Assembly: GCA_944392065.1 (NCBI GenBank)
Contig: CALXVO010000002.1
Span: forward strand, 1-34,119
Length of the DNA stretch: 34,119 bases
Reading direction: 5' to 3'
From: an uncultured Clostridia bacterium
Lineage (GTDB): Bacteria > Bacillota > Clostridia > TANB77 > CAG-508
Shown: piece by piece, positions 18,258 to 26,982 of the stretch
How the letters are laid out: the number at the start of each line of letters is the position of its first letter
How positions within the stretch are numbered: position 1 is the first letter of the stretch
Program-made: the position numbers and the translations under genes
Notes under the pieces: generated by a model
Told to the model about the DNA's origin: nothing
What the model saw: only the letters and a program-made list of their open reading frames with translations
The model's database searches: none

Positions 18258-18629
18258 ATGAATGAAAATGATATAAATAATTTAATGAATCAATTTAATC
18301 AAATGTTGCAGAATAATGATATACCTGGTGATTTAAAAAACATTGTTGATAATTTAAAGAATTCTTCCAATAGCAACAATAATTCAGATAACAATAATAG
18401 TACTAGTTCTCCAGATATTGATATAAATACGATTTTAAAGATGAAGCAAGTTATGGATTCGATGAACTCAAATAAAGATGATCCGAGAACTAATTTACTA
18501 CTTTCCTTAAAACCCTATCTCAAGGAAAGCAGAAAACAAAAAGTTGATCAATATATAAAATTATTTGGTTTAGGAAAAGCGTTTGAAACGTTTAATTCCC
18601 TAGGTGGTGAGACTAAACATGATGTATAA
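18258..18629 (+). CDS. hypothetical protein with Asn-rich linker and conserved-looking C-terminal helix pair
   Basis: A 123-aa soluble protein. It begins MNENDINNLMNQFNQML, continues through a low-complexity Asn/Ser stretch (about residues 45-65), and ends with a compact helical block containing DDPRTNLLLSLKPYLKESRK and KVDQYIKLFGLGKAFE. The second block looks like a real folded motif, of a kind I associate with small hypothetical proteins of Clostridia, but I cannot name a function. The start at 18258 follows TTGGAGGAATTTAT. An upstream in-frame ATG (18225) lacks a ribosome binding site. The next gene starts inside its 3' end, which indicates translational coupling. Confidence 0.75.
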   Translation: MNENDINNLMNQFNQMLQNNDIPGDLKNIVDNLKNSSNSNNNSDNNNSTSSPDIDINTILKMKQVMDSMNSNKDDPRTNLLLSLKPYLKESRKQKVDQYIKLFGLGKAFETFNSLGGETKHDV

Positions 18630-18981
18630 TTTTCCTTTTTTCTCGCATTTTTCTCCTAGGTCATATTATGGCTATCCACAAAAGAATTTAAAAAACAAGA
18701 ATCAAATCCATAATAATGAACATATGAGTAGTAATGCTAAGTATTCAAACAAGGGAGCAAAAGTTTCCTATAATGAAAAATTATCCAATTATAAATTTGA
18801 TAATAAAGAGGTTAGTAAAGAAGAGGATAGATTAATTGAAGAAAACACTGTATTTGAATTTTTCGGTATAAAATTACATTTTGACGACCTTCTTTTAATC
18901 TTATTAATATTCTTTTTATATAATGAAGGAGTCAAGGATGAATTTTTATTTATTGCATTAGTTTTATTATTATTATCTTAA
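18619..18981 (+). CDS. small membrane protein of unknown function, coupled to the gene before
   Basis: A 120-aa protein. The N-terminus (MMYNFPFFSHFSPRSYYGYP) is rich in Tyr, Phe and Pro, like small spore or coat-associated proteins. It is followed by a polar basic middle and a hydrophobic C-terminal third (FDDLLLILLIFFLYNEG, then EFLFIALVLLLLS) that forms two short membrane helices or one hairpin. The start overlaps the previous gene by 11 nt, with AGGTGGTGAG upstream; an in-frame GTG at 18604 lies within that site. A role in sporulation is possible given the composition, but nothing in the sequence proves it. Confidence 0.72.
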   Translation: MMYNFPFFSHFSPRSYYGYPQKNLKNKNQIHNNEHMSSNAKYSNKGAKVSYNEKLSNYKFDNKEVSKEEDRLIEENTVFEFFGIKLHFDDLLLILLIFFLYNEGVKDEFLFIALVLLLLS

Positions 18982-19074
18982 ATCGAATTTTTTACTAATA
19001 TATGATAAATATTTATAAATATTCTGCTTAATGTTACAACACATTATTTTCAAATGTATCCTATCTAATTTTAA

Positions 19075-19125
19075 TGGCAAATATATTTCTATTGTTTAAA
19101 TATCCAAATAGAAATATATTTGCCA
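19075..19125. terminator. hairpin between convergent genes
   Basis: A perfect 19-bp inverted repeat, TGGCAAATATATTTCTATT (19075-19093) against 19107-19125, with a 13-nt loop, lies in the 215-nt gap between the plus-strand trio and minC. It is placed to stop transcription from both sides, though neither side has a good T-run. Confidence 0.5.
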
Positions 19126-19196
19126 TGTGAACTACTTAAGAATAATAGTTATATTACAACTTTTTCATTATAGAAGCTGAAACATTACATTTACTA

Positions 19197-19814
19197 CTAC
19201 TCTAATATTAACTCATCTTTATCATTTATGTATGCAGATGTTTTTACTTTATGGATTTCTTCTTTATCTTTTTCTATTTCTTTTACGATATCTGCAATTC
19301 TTATTTGTACTGCCTCAATTTCCACTGCTTCGATAACAGCATCTTTATTTCCCTTTGCACCCGCATGAGCTAATCCTCTTAATATGCCTAGTACAACTAT
19401 ATTTTCTCCTGCAATAACTTCTGCTCCCGCATTTACATCCCCTATTATAACTAAACTTCCTTCATATTCTATTCTTTGACCAGACCTTAAAGATCCTTTA
19501 TGAAATTTAGTTTCTGAAGTTGCTACTTCCTTATAGAAAGTTTTCTTTATTCCATGCAATCCTAATACTTTTGGGCTGTCAAATTCTATTTGAACATCTA
19601 TAAATTTTCTTATTATAGACTGTATCTCATCCATTTCTTTATTTTTTAAAATTTTTCCTGTAATTAATATTGGTGTTTTATCTTCTTTATATAGATTTTT
19701 CAGTTCTATAATCTTTTTCTTTAAAGATGAAATAATTTCTTTTTGCTCTGCATTTTCATCTATTTTTATAATCACTTGGTTTTTTTTCATACTAATATTA
19801 ATACAATTATTCAT
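19197..19814 (-). CDS. minC: septum site-determining protein MinC
   Basis: MinC blocks FtsZ ring assembly away from midcell and normally works with the membrane ATPase MinD. The 205-aa protein has a divergent N-terminal FtsZ-binding domain (about 1-100) and a clear C-terminal beta-helix dimer and MinD-binding domain. The latter carries HKGSLRSGQRIEYEGSLVII, GDVNAGAEVIAGENIVVLG and LRGLAHAGAKGN. It follows mrdA by 22 nt and is the last gene of the mreB-mreC-mreD-mrdA-minC run. No minD or minE follows; the next sequence is a hairpin and convergent genes. In many Clostridia minD and minE come next, so those partners must be elsewhere or absent. Confidence 0.92.
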   Translation of the reverse strand: MNNCINISMKKNQVIIKIDENAEQKEIISSLKKKIIELKNLYKEDKTPILITGKILKNKEMDEIQSIIRKFIDVQIEFDSPKVLGLHGIKKTFYKEVATSETKFHKGSLRSGQRIEYEGSLVIIGDVNAGAEVIAGENIVVLGILRGLAHAGAKGNKDAVIEAVEIEAVQIRIADIVKEIEKDKEEIHKVKTSAYINDKDELILE

Positions 19815-19836
19815 ATTTACTCACGCTTTCTTCTTA

Positions 19837-21912
19837 TTATCTAATACTCTCCACACTTGATTCTGCTGTTTTATCTTCTGTTACTTTTTCAGAATTCATA
19901 CCAAAGTATTCTTCTATTATCCTTTTAGCAGTATAAGATGTATAACCTCCTGAACCACCACCTTCAATAAGTACTACTACTGCTATTTCTGGATTTTCAT
20001 ATGGAGCAAATCCCGCAAACCACGCATGAACTATGTCTTCATTTTGTGTCTGTGCAGAACCTGTTTTTCCTGCTATTACCATATCTAAATCAGTAAAATA
20101 TGAATATGCAGTACCTCCTGATTCACTTGTTACACCTTTCATTCCTTGTCTTATAGCTTTTAGATATTCTTCCGAAACATTTAAGTCTTCCTCAAGCTCA
20201 TTTGTCGTACCAATTTTTTTATTTACATTATTTTCAATTTCTTCTTTTGAAACCTCCGATCCATCTGAATTAATTACTGATTTTATAATACTTACATCAA
20301 TATATTTTCCTCCGTTTGCTATCATACTTATGTATTTAGCCATCTGCAATGGAGTAAACTCATTATAACTTTGACCTATAGAAGCTGACAAAGTGTCTGC
20401 TAAATACCATGTGTAATTTATACTTTCTGCATATTCTGTACTAGCAACTGTGCCCCTATTTTCACCCGTAAGTTCTATTCCTGTTCTTTTTCCCAATCCA
20501 TAACGTGATGCATATTCTGCTATTTTATCTATACCTAATCTATACCCCATTTCATAGAAGAAATAATTACAAGAATATTTAAGAGCCTGACTAACATTCA
20601 AATATCCATGTCCTCCTCCATAACTTTTATAATACCAACACACAGGATGATAACTATATGGATACACTCCAGTGTCATTAATTCTTGTTGTAGTAGTTAT
20701 TGTCTCTGTGCCTAATGCTGCTGTTGCAACTGCCATTTTGAATGTTGATCCTGGTGGATATGATGAACTAATAGCCCTATTATGATATCTTCCAGTATTA
20801 TCATCAGAATATTCTTCTGAATACTTTCCAGGATTATAATCTGGATAACTAGCCAATGCCAACACTTCCCCCGTATTAATGTCCATAACCACTACTGCAC
20901 CTGCTTTAGCATTATATTTGGTTCCATATTTTCCATCTACTATATCTGCTATATTTTGCTTTAGGGCATCTTCTGCCACTTTTTGTAAGTTTGCATCTAT
21001 TGTTAATATAACATCTGAACCTGCAATCGCCTCTTCCGCAATATATTCATTAGTAATTGCTCCTTCAACTGTCATATCTACCTGTTTCACACCATCTGTA
21101 CCTTTTAAATATTCTTCTAAGACATATTGTATACCATCTTTGCCTATTATATCATCATTTCTATAGGTGTCTTTCCTTGTTTCATATTCTTTCTCGCTTA
21201 TTGCCCCTACATACCCTAAAACATGTGAAGCCAAACTACCCGATGTATATGAAACGGTTGGTTCTGCAGTTACATTCATTCCAGACAATTTTGCGTTTTG
21301 CTCTCTAATTTGTACAGCTGATATATCGCTTATATTACTTGCAAGTTTTACTGATCTAGTAGTACTATATCCATTTCTAGTAATCTCATATCTAACTGCT
21401 ATAATTTTTCTTGCTAGTTCTATATCTTCTGTAGAGACTTCATACTTATCTTTTAAGTAATAAAAGGTTTGCTCTGCAGTATAATTCTCGTCTATGTCAT
21501 TATTAGCCTTCCATTTTTTTTGTTCTTCTTCTGTTTCTTGAGTAAATTTAAAAGGAGTTACTTCAATTGGTAAATTATCAATAAATTCATCTTTATTTGA
21601 TTCTAGTATTTCTATAAATTTTTGTATTGATTTATTTAATGTTTGATCATCCACTTTTGTGCTATATATTTCAACACTGTATTTTGTATCTGTAGTTACT
21701 AATTCTACGCCCGTTCTATCTTTTATAGAACCTCTTGCAGCTTTTAAAACAGTTTCTCTTGTTAATCTTGAATTTGATTGTTCTCTATATTCGGCTCCAT
21801 GCACAATTTGCAGATTAAATAATTGAATAATTAGTATGATTCCAATTATGTATACTACTGTTGTAAGTATATTATATCTAAGCCTACCTTCTGGATTTTT
21901 TTCCTTGCCCAA
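19837..21912 (-). CDS. mrdA: penicillin-binding protein 2 (class B transpeptidase, elongasome)
   Basis: A 691-aa PBP2-type D,D-transpeptidase that cross-links peptidoglycan during cell elongation with RodA and MreBCD. An N-terminal membrane segment (about 15-35, YNILTTVVYIIGIILIIQLF) precedes the dimerisation/pedestal domain. The transpeptidase domain begins near 330, with SYPPGSTFK (catalytic Ser near 389), YSCNYFF (SxN, near 447) and KTGSAQ (near 615). The start is TTG, chosen because AGGTGGTG lies 5 nt upstream and the product then begins with a typical short basic tail. It follows mreD by 16 nt and precedes minC by 22 nt. Confidence 0.93.
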   Translation of the reverse strand: MGKEKNPEGRLRYNILTTVVYIIGIILIIQLFNLQIVHGAEYREQSNSRLTRETVLKAARGSIKDRTGVELVTTDTKYSVEIYSTKVDDQTLNKSIQKFIEILESNKDEFIDNLPIEVTPFKFTQETEEEQKKWKANNDIDENYTAEQTFYYLKDKYEVSTEDIELARKIIAVRYEITRNGYSTTRSVKLASNISDISAVQIREQNAKLSGMNVTAEPTVSYTSGSLASHVLGYVGAISEKEYETRKDTYRNDDIIGKDGIQYVLEEYLKGTDGVKQVDMTVEGAITNEYIAEEAIAGSDVILTIDANLQKVAEDALKQNIADIVDGKYGTKYNAKAGAVVVMDINTGEVLALASYPDYNPGKYSEEYSDDNTGRYHNRAISSSYPPGSTFKMAVATAALGTETITTTTRINDTGVYPYSYHPVCWYYKSYGGGHGYLNVSQALKYSCNYFFYEMGYRLGIDKIAEYASRYGLGKRTGIELTGENRGTVASTEYAESINYTWYLADTLSASIGQSYNEFTPLQMAKYISMIANGGKYIDVSIIKSVINSDGSEVSKEEIENNVNKKIGTTNELEEDLNVSEEYLKAIRQGMKGVTSESGGTAYSYFTDLDMVIAGKTGSAQTQNEDIVHAWFAGFAPYENPEIAVVVLIEGGGSGGYTSYTAKRIIEEYFGMNSEKVTEDKTAESSVESIR

Positions 21913-21928
21913 TTTTTCACCACCTTTA

Positions 21929-22462
21929 TTAAAAATATCTAGTTAATATGTTTTTCGTTTTAAAGATTTCTTCCAATGCATGTCCCATTCTCTGTATTAA
22001 TGGATATAGTATAATAACTAATATTAGATTATATATTACCTCTATTAATAAAATTTTTATAAAACTAATTATTTCTAAATTAATTTCCAATGTTATTAGA
22101 TTAAATACGTAACACCCTAATTCATATATGACAGTACAGCCTGCCATCATAAGCATAATTGTAACTCTGCTCTCTTTTGAAAAATTTTTATCAAGATATT
22201 CTCCAATTAAACCTACAATTCCAAGCATTATTCCAGATATTCCGATTTGTCTACCTATTACAACATCTAAGAAAAAACCAAATATTATTCCTAATATTAG
22301 TCCTAATTTTTTTCCTGCAAATAACCCTATAAAAAGTGTTAATAGTACAAACAAATTAGGCTGTATTCCCGCTATAGTAAACCATGTAAACAAATTAGAC
22401 TGTATATAATATATTATAAAAAAAGATATTATTAATAATATTATTGATACTGCTTTTTTCAA
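21929..22462 (-). CDS. mreD: rod shape-determining protein MreD
   Basis: A 177-aa integral membrane protein with about five or six hydrophobic segments from residue 5 onward. It has the MreD-like stretches QPNLFVLLTLFIGLFAGKKLG and GIIFGFFLDVVIGRQIGISG. MreD belongs to the elongation complex that links MreB filaments to wall synthesis; its exact role is not known. The start is TTG with GGGAG about 7 nt upstream. It sits between mreC (32 nt) and mrdA (16 nt), as is usual. Confidence 0.9.
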   Translation of the reverse strand: MKKAVSIILLIISFFIIYYIQSNLFTWFTIAGIQPNLFVLLTLFIGLFAGKKLGLILGIIFGFFLDVVIGRQIGISGIMLGIVGLIGEYLDKNFSKESRVTIMLMMAGCTVIYELGCYVFNLITLEINLEIISFIKILLIEVIYNLILVIILYPLIQRMGHALEEIFKTKNILTRYF

Positions 22463-22494
22463 GTCTGTCTCCCATCCCTTTCATAATATAATCT

Positions 22495-23319
22495 CTAAAT
22501 ATTGTTAGTTATTACAAGTACAGTAGTTAATTTTTCAAAATTAACCGCTGTATCCACTATAGCATACCTGTCTGTAATATTACTTGTATTTACAACTTCT
22601 CTTATAGTTCCTATATGTATTCCCTTTGGATAGATTCCTCCTATTCCAGAAGTTTCTATACTATCCCCTGCTAGAACCACTGCATCAGTTGGAATAAATG
22701 TTGCTTTTAATGCTGTTTTATCATCTAATGTTCCTTGTACTATTATAGTATCATCGGTTGTACTTATTTTGCTAGTGACTGCTGTTGCAGTATCTACAAT
22801 AGTTTGTACTTTTGCTGTATTTGAAGTAACAGAAATGATGTGCCCTACTAATCCGCTATCTGCTATAACTGTCATATCTTCTTTAACACCATCATCTGAA
22901 CCCACATTTATTATAATTGTGCTACTATAATTGCTAATATCTCTATTTATTACATCTGCAGGCATTGTAGTATAATCTTGATATTTATCTTTTAGATTCA
23001 CATATTCCTTTAAGGTTTCGTTTTCTGCTTTGATAATTTCCAATTCCCTTAATGATTGTTCAAGCTTACTATTTTCCTCTTTTAGGGCTTCATTTTCTTG
23101 TTTTAGAGTGTCTATATCCGCAAAAAACGCATCATTTCCAGAAAGCTTATTTTTTAAATACGTAAATCCATTTTGTATAGGCATCACAAGAATATTGCAT
23201 ATATTCTCTATATATGACATTTGGTTAACATTTCTATTAGTGAATACTACTAATAAGATCAAAATTATAATTGTTATTATGATTCCTATAACTCCGCGCT
23301 TTTTTTTATACATACCCAC
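22495..23319 (-). CDS. mreC: rod shape-determining protein MreC
   Basis: A 274-aa bitopic membrane protein. It has a basic N-terminus, one membrane segment (about 9-27, VIGIIITIIILILLVVF), a coiled coil (about 70-105, rich in Glu and Leu) and two beta-barrel domains containing NVGSDDGVKEDMTVIADSGL and SGIGGIYPKGIHIG, both typical of MreC. It connects MreB in the cytoplasm with PBP2 outside. The start taken is GTG at 23319, 7 nt after AAGGA; the ATG two codons later would change only two residues. It follows mreB by 18 nt. Confidence 0.92.
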   Translation of the reverse strand: MGMYKKKRGVIGIIITIIILILLVVFTNRNVNQMSYIENICNILVMPIQNGFTYLKNKLSGNDAFFADIDTLKQENEALKEENSKLEQSLRELEIIKAENETLKEYVNLKDKYQDYTTMPADVINRDISNYSSTIIINVGSDDGVKEDMTVIADSGLVGHIISVTSNTAKVQTIVDTATAVTSKISTTDDTIIVQGTLDDKTALKATFIPTDAVVLAGDSIETSGIGGIYPKGIHIGTIREVVNTSNITDRYAIVDTAVNFEKLTTVLVITNNI

Positions 23320-23337
23320 AACTCATTCCTTTTTAAA

Positions 23338-24369
23338 TCACTTTCTCTTTCTAGAGTTAATTAATACAGTTTTTAATCTTTCTAAGTCTTCTAAAGTTTT
23401 ACCAGTCCCTTTAACAACACATTCTAATGGACTTTCTACCACATATACTGGCATTTCTGTTCTTTCTGCTATTAGCTTATCTAGATTTTTTATTAATGCT
23501 CCTCCTCCTGAAAGAACTATACCTTTTTCCATAATATCGGATGATAATTCCGGTGGTGTTCTTTCTAGAGTTTGCTTAATTATTTCCACTATCTTATCTA
23601 TTGACTCTTTTATTGCTTCCTCAACTTGAGTAGAAGTAATCTTGACCGTTTGTGGAAGCCCTGTAGTTAGATCTCTACCACTCACTTCCATACTCATCTC
23701 TGTAACCAATGGCATAGCACAGCCTATTTCTTTTTTTATTTGTTCTGCAGTTGATTCTCCTATTGCAAGATTCATTTCTCTTTTTACATAATTAACTATT
23801 TCTTCATCTAATTCATCCCCTGCAATTCTAATAGAATTACTTACCACAATGCCACCAAGTGATATAACTGCAACCTCTGTTGTGCCTCCTCCTATATCTA
23901 CAATTATATTTCCGCTTGGTTCAGCAATATCTAGACTAGCACCTATAGCAGCTGCCATTGGTTCTTCCATCAAATATACTTCTTTAGCACCTGCTTGCAA
24001 AACCGCCTCTTCAACAGCTCTTTCTTCAACCTCTGTAATTCCTGATGGAACACCAACAACCACTCTGGTTTTTCCTATATTGTATCTCTGGCAGATTTTA
24101 TATATAATGTTTTTGAGCATTAATTGAGTAGCCGTAAAATCTGCTATAACTCCATCTTTTAATGGTCTTACTGCTTTTATTTGTTCTGGAGTTCTCCCAA
24201 GCATTTCTTTAGCTTCATGACCTGTAGCTAGTATTCTTTGTGTTTTTCTATCTATCGCCACAACAGATGGCTCATTTAAAACTATACCCTTTCCTTTTAA
24301 AGTAACTAATATATTGGCTGTTCCTAAATCCACTCCTATATCTTTTGAGCCTAATCCAAAAAAACTCAT
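23338..24369 (-). CDS. mreB: rod shape-determining protein MreB
   Basis: A 343-aa bacterial actin that polymerises under the membrane and guides side-wall synthesis. It begins MSFFGLGSKDIGVDLGTANI. The actin-fold ATP-binding motifs are present: DLGTAN (phosphate 1), DIGGGTTEVAVISLGG (phosphate 2) and GIVLSGGGALIKNL (adenosine), together with GVPSGITEVEERAV. The start at 24369 follows GGAGGGG at a good distance; an ORF reading 19 codons further upstream has no support. It heads the mreBCD-mrdA-minC run, 92 nt after radC. Confidence 0.96.
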   Translation of the reverse strand: MSFFGLGSKDIGVDLGTANILVTLKGKGIVLNEPSVVAIDRKTQRILATGHEAKEMLGRTPEQIKAVRPLKDGVIADFTATQLMLKNIIYKICQRYNIGKTRVVVGVPSGITEVEERAVEEAVLQAGAKEVYLMEEPMAAAIGASLDIAEPSGNIIVDIGGGTTEVAVISLGGIVVSNSIRIAGDELDEEIVNYVKREMNLAIGESTAEQIKKEIGCAMPLVTEMSMEVSGRDLTTGLPQTVKITSTQVEEAIKESIDKIVEIIKQTLERTPPELSSDIMEKGIVLSGGGALIKNLDKLIAERTEMPVYVVESPLECVVKGTGKTLEDLERLKTVLINSRKRK

Positions 24370-24461
24370 AAAACCCCTCCATCTCGAGCAATTAAATACC
24401 CTAATAAATTCTTTTGTCAATAGCATGAAAAAGCTTTTTCCATACTATATATCTTTCTATA

Positions 24462-25148
24462 TTAATTATTTTTTAAATAAAAAATGCTTCTAAACCCATG
24501 CTCTCCAATCACAATGTGATCTAACAATTCTATTCCCATAACGGTTGATGCTTGTACTAATCTGTCTGTAAAATCATAATCCGATTTACTTGGTGTTGGA
24601 TCTCCACTTGGATGGTTATGCACTAAAATTATCTTTGGTGCTCCTATTTTAATTGCTTCTTGTAATACATCTTTTGGTTTTAATATCGCAGAATTGGTTC
24701 CTCCAAAACATACATCTATAATTTTTATTATTATATTCTTAGAATTAAGTAATATAGCTTTTACTACTTCCCTTTTTTCGTATTTCATTTCTTCTATTAG
24801 TAATTCTGCTACATCTTCTGATGAATTAATTTGTACTTGATTGGTATTCAAGGGTCTTGACATTCTTTTTGTAAGTTCGCAAATAGCCATAAGTTGCAAA
24901 GCTTTTACTTTTCCAATCCCCTTTATACTCATAAATTCTTCTATAGATATATTTTGCAAAAATCTTAAGTTATTTTCTCCATTTTTTTCTAATGACAAAA
25001 TTTTTTGTGCAATACTCACACTACTTTCTTCTTTTGTTCCACTTTTTATTATAATTGCTATTAACTCTGCATTTGATAATGCTTTTGCCCCATACATTTC
25101 CATTTTTTCGTATGGTCTTTCCGATATAGGGAGTTCCTTCATCTTCAT
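24462..25148 (-). CDS. radC: RadC-family JAMM-motif protein
   Basis: A 228-aa cytoplasmic protein opening MKMKELPISERPYEKM, as RadC proteins do. It has a helix-hairpin-helix part (SIKGIGKVKALQLMAICEL, about 75-95) and a C-terminal JAMM/MPN domain with the metal motif HNHPSGDPTPSKSD (H-x-H-x10-D). RadC was once tied to DNA repair, but its function is unsettled. Start choice is uncertain: GGAGG lies 13 nt before this ATG, another ATG four codons earlier (25160) is only 1 nt from it, and TTG at 25178 precedes it. Location next to mreB is the common arrangement in Firmicutes. Confidence 0.92.
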   Translation of the reverse strand: MKMKELPISERPYEKMEMYGAKALSNAELIAIIIKSGTKEESSVSIAQKILSLEKNGENNLRFLQNISIEEFMSIKGIGKVKALQLMAICELTKRMSRPLNTNQVQINSSEDVAELLIEEMKYEKREVVKAILLNSKNIIIKIIDVCFGGTNSAILKPKDVLQEAIKIGAPKIILVHNHPSGDPTPSKSDYDFTDRLVQASTVMGIELLDHIVIGEHGFRSIFYLKNN

Positions 25149-25329
25149 TGTTAATTCCATTCCTCCTTCAATGAACAAATCTATTTGGAAAAGAATTGTT
25201 ATTTTGACTAGGCAAACAAACGAGAAAACCGGAATTGTACTTTATGTACGATAAGAATTTTCTATGCGAAGTTGCCACCTCGCCAAAATGCAATTATTTT
25301 TCAAATATTAGCCCCCTATATGTTATTAA

Positions 25330-25587
25330 TTACACTTTTCTATATATAAATATGGCAAGAACCATGCCAATAATACTTGCTATATTTATTTTGAACATTA
25401 GTCCAAAAGTTAAAGTTATTACTTGCAAATCTAAAGTTATTGGGTTTGACAAACCAAACTCTTGTCCATATGATAACCACCATAAAAAGTCCACATTGGA
25501 CGCAAGTTCTCCAAGTAATCCCCCTACTACTATCCCACATAATATAAATACGATTAATATCCATACATTTTTTTCTCTTGTTGCCAT
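25330..25587 (-). CDS. DUF4321 family small membrane protein
   Basis: An 85-aa protein with two membrane segments, about residues 8-27 (VWILIVFILCGIVVGGLLG) and 62-82 (INIASIIGMVLAIFIYR). The middle reads FGLSNPITLDLQVITLTFGL. This layout and the LGELAS/FGLS..TLDL/LTFGL signature fit the DUF4321 family, commonly found beside radC and mreB in Clostridia. Function unknown. GAGGAGG precedes the ATG. It lies 181 nt upstream of radC; that gap holds no gene I can see. Confidence 0.82.
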   Translation of the reverse strand: MATREKNVWILIVFILCGIVVGGLLGELASNVDFLWWLSYGQEFGLSNPITLDLQVITLTFGLMFKINIASIIGMVLAIFIYRKV

Positions 25588-25854
25588 ATTTATTATATCC
25601 TCCTCTTTTGCATATATTCGTTTTTTATTTATTATTATACTTATGTATTATATCTTGTATAAGATTTTTTTTCAAGATTTATAGGAAAGTTTTTCTATTT
25701 ATTTTTTGAAGATAATATGTTACAATAAATTTATTCAAAACTCTTTTAATTTTATTATTTTTGTGGTATATTTATGGTTACATTTTTAAAATATATTAAA
25801 TATAATATTATAATACATTTATTAAAGCATTTGTTACTTGAATGAGAGGTTTTT

Positions 25855-26493
25855 ATGAAATTTGAAAAGGTTAATGAAAATAAAATAAGAATTACATTGT
25901 CCATGCATGATTTAGAAGAAAAAGATATAGACTTTCATGATTTTATGTCTAATTCTTTAGAAACTCAAGATCTATTTTTAGATATGCTTGAAGAGGCAGA
26001 GGAGAAGATTGGTTTTAAAACTAGAAATTGCAAAGTAAAAATAGAAGCATTGGCTATGACTGAGGATAACTTTATATTAACCGTAACCAAGGTATTACCA
26101 GACACTTTAAGAAAACATTTTTATGTGTCCCCAAAGAAGAAGGTTAATGCTAGACGAAAAAGCAGTAGTTTGCAGTCCACAAATTTAATATATAAATTTA
26201 ATTCTTTTGATGATTACTGTAATTTTATTGAGTTTTTGTTAAATAATGATCTTAAAGATTCAAACAAAATAGCAAAAGAAGTTTATGTTTACACACATAA
26301 AAACTACTATTACTTGGTCTTATGTAATTTAAACACTAAATATGAAAAATTAGCAAAATTTTATACAGCAATCACTGAATTTGGATCATACATAGTAAAT
26401 CCTGACTTATTTATGCATAAATTAAATGAGGTTGGAATAGTTTTTATGAAAAATAATGCTTTAAAGAAAAGTTTTTTGCACTTTATAAAATAA
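25855..26493 (+). CDS. mecA: MecA-family ClpC adaptor protein
   Basis: MecA binds substrates and the ClpC ATPase and delivers proteins to ClpCP for degradation; in Bacillus it controls competence and sporulation factors. The 212-aa protein starts MKFEKVNENKIRITLSMHDL, characteristic of the N-terminal substrate-binding domain (1 to about 85). A basic linker follows (KKKVNARRKSSS), and then the C-terminal ClpC-binding domain (about 110-212: IYKFNSFDDYCNFIEFL, YYLVLCN, ITEFGS). The length is slightly short for the family (about 220-240). GAGAGG precedes the ATG. It is one of the few plus-strand genes and has its own terminator at 26639. Confidence 0.85.
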   Translation: MKFEKVNENKIRITLSMHDLEEKDIDFHDFMSNSLETQDLFLDMLEEAEEKIGFKTRNCKVKIEALAMTEDNFILTVTKVLPDTLRKHFYVSPKKKVNARRKSSSLQSTNLIYKFNSFDDYCNFIEFLLNNDLKDSNKIAKEVYVYTHKNYYYLVLCNLNTKYEKLAKFYTAITEFGSYIVNPDLFMHKLNEVGIVFMKNNALKKSFLHFIK

Positions 26494-26638
26494 ATTACTT
26501 TATTAGATATAAATCTTGCAAGTTGCATTATTGATAGTGAATAATTTTATTTTATTGTTATTAAATATTATTTATCAAGTTTACTACTAGAATCTGCATA
26601 TTCTCAATTTCTGTGCCTTATTGTCATAAATAAAACCA

Positions 26639-26675
26639 AAAGTATGTAATATGTTATATCTATTACATACTTTTT
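26639..26675 (+). terminator. intrinsic terminator of the mecA-like gene
   Basis: AAAGTATGTAAT (26639-26650) pairs perfectly with ATTACATACTTT (26662-26673), with an 11-nt loop and a T-run at the end. It lies about 145 nt past the stop codon. Confidence 0.65.
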
Positions 26676-26719
26676 CTTTGTAATTATTCATCTTTTTACA
26701 ATATTATACCAGTTTAGTA

Positions 26720-26980
26720 GTTACTAGATAATGGTATTATCTATCATAAATACCTAGGTAATATGTATATTTCTCAAATTTTTTTGTTCCTTGGTGTCGC
26801 ACACCTTCTGATGATTAAAAGAAAAATGAATTTTTCTTTTAATCGCAGGAAGGTTGCTCCAAATCGCACTCGCTTCAAAGAAGCTCGTTTGGTCGCTTAC
26901 GCGTCACTGCAAAAATTTTCTAAATATACATATTACCTAGGTGTAAGGCTGAAATTTTTACAATACCATTATCTAGTAAC
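26720..26980. mobile_element. palindromic MITE-like element B with target-site duplication
   Basis: The element is bounded by perfect 19-bp inverted repeats: GTTACTAGATAATGGTATT (26720-26738) and its complement (26962-26980). Directly outside both ends is the same sequence GTTTAGTA (26712-26719 and 26981-26988; 9 bp if one shared G is counted), as expected of a transposase-made target-site duplication. Inside are a second perfect 20-bp inverted repeat, CCTAGGTAATATGTATATTT (26753-26772 / 26922-26941), and a third, GATTAAAAGAAAAA (26813-26826 / 26831-26844). No transposase is encoded; an 83-codon open frame across it looks like chance. It ends 2 nt before the M23 peptidase stop codon, so that stop lies in the duplication. 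It accounts for most of the 489-nt gap after mecA. Confidence 0.8.
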
Positions 26981-26982
26981 GT

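Noticed and set aside
25235..25684. 149-codon plus-strand open frame
   Set aside because: It is antisense to the convincing DUF4321 gene and extends into AT-rich intergenic DNA; its hydrophobic product is a shadow of the membrane protein on the other strand.
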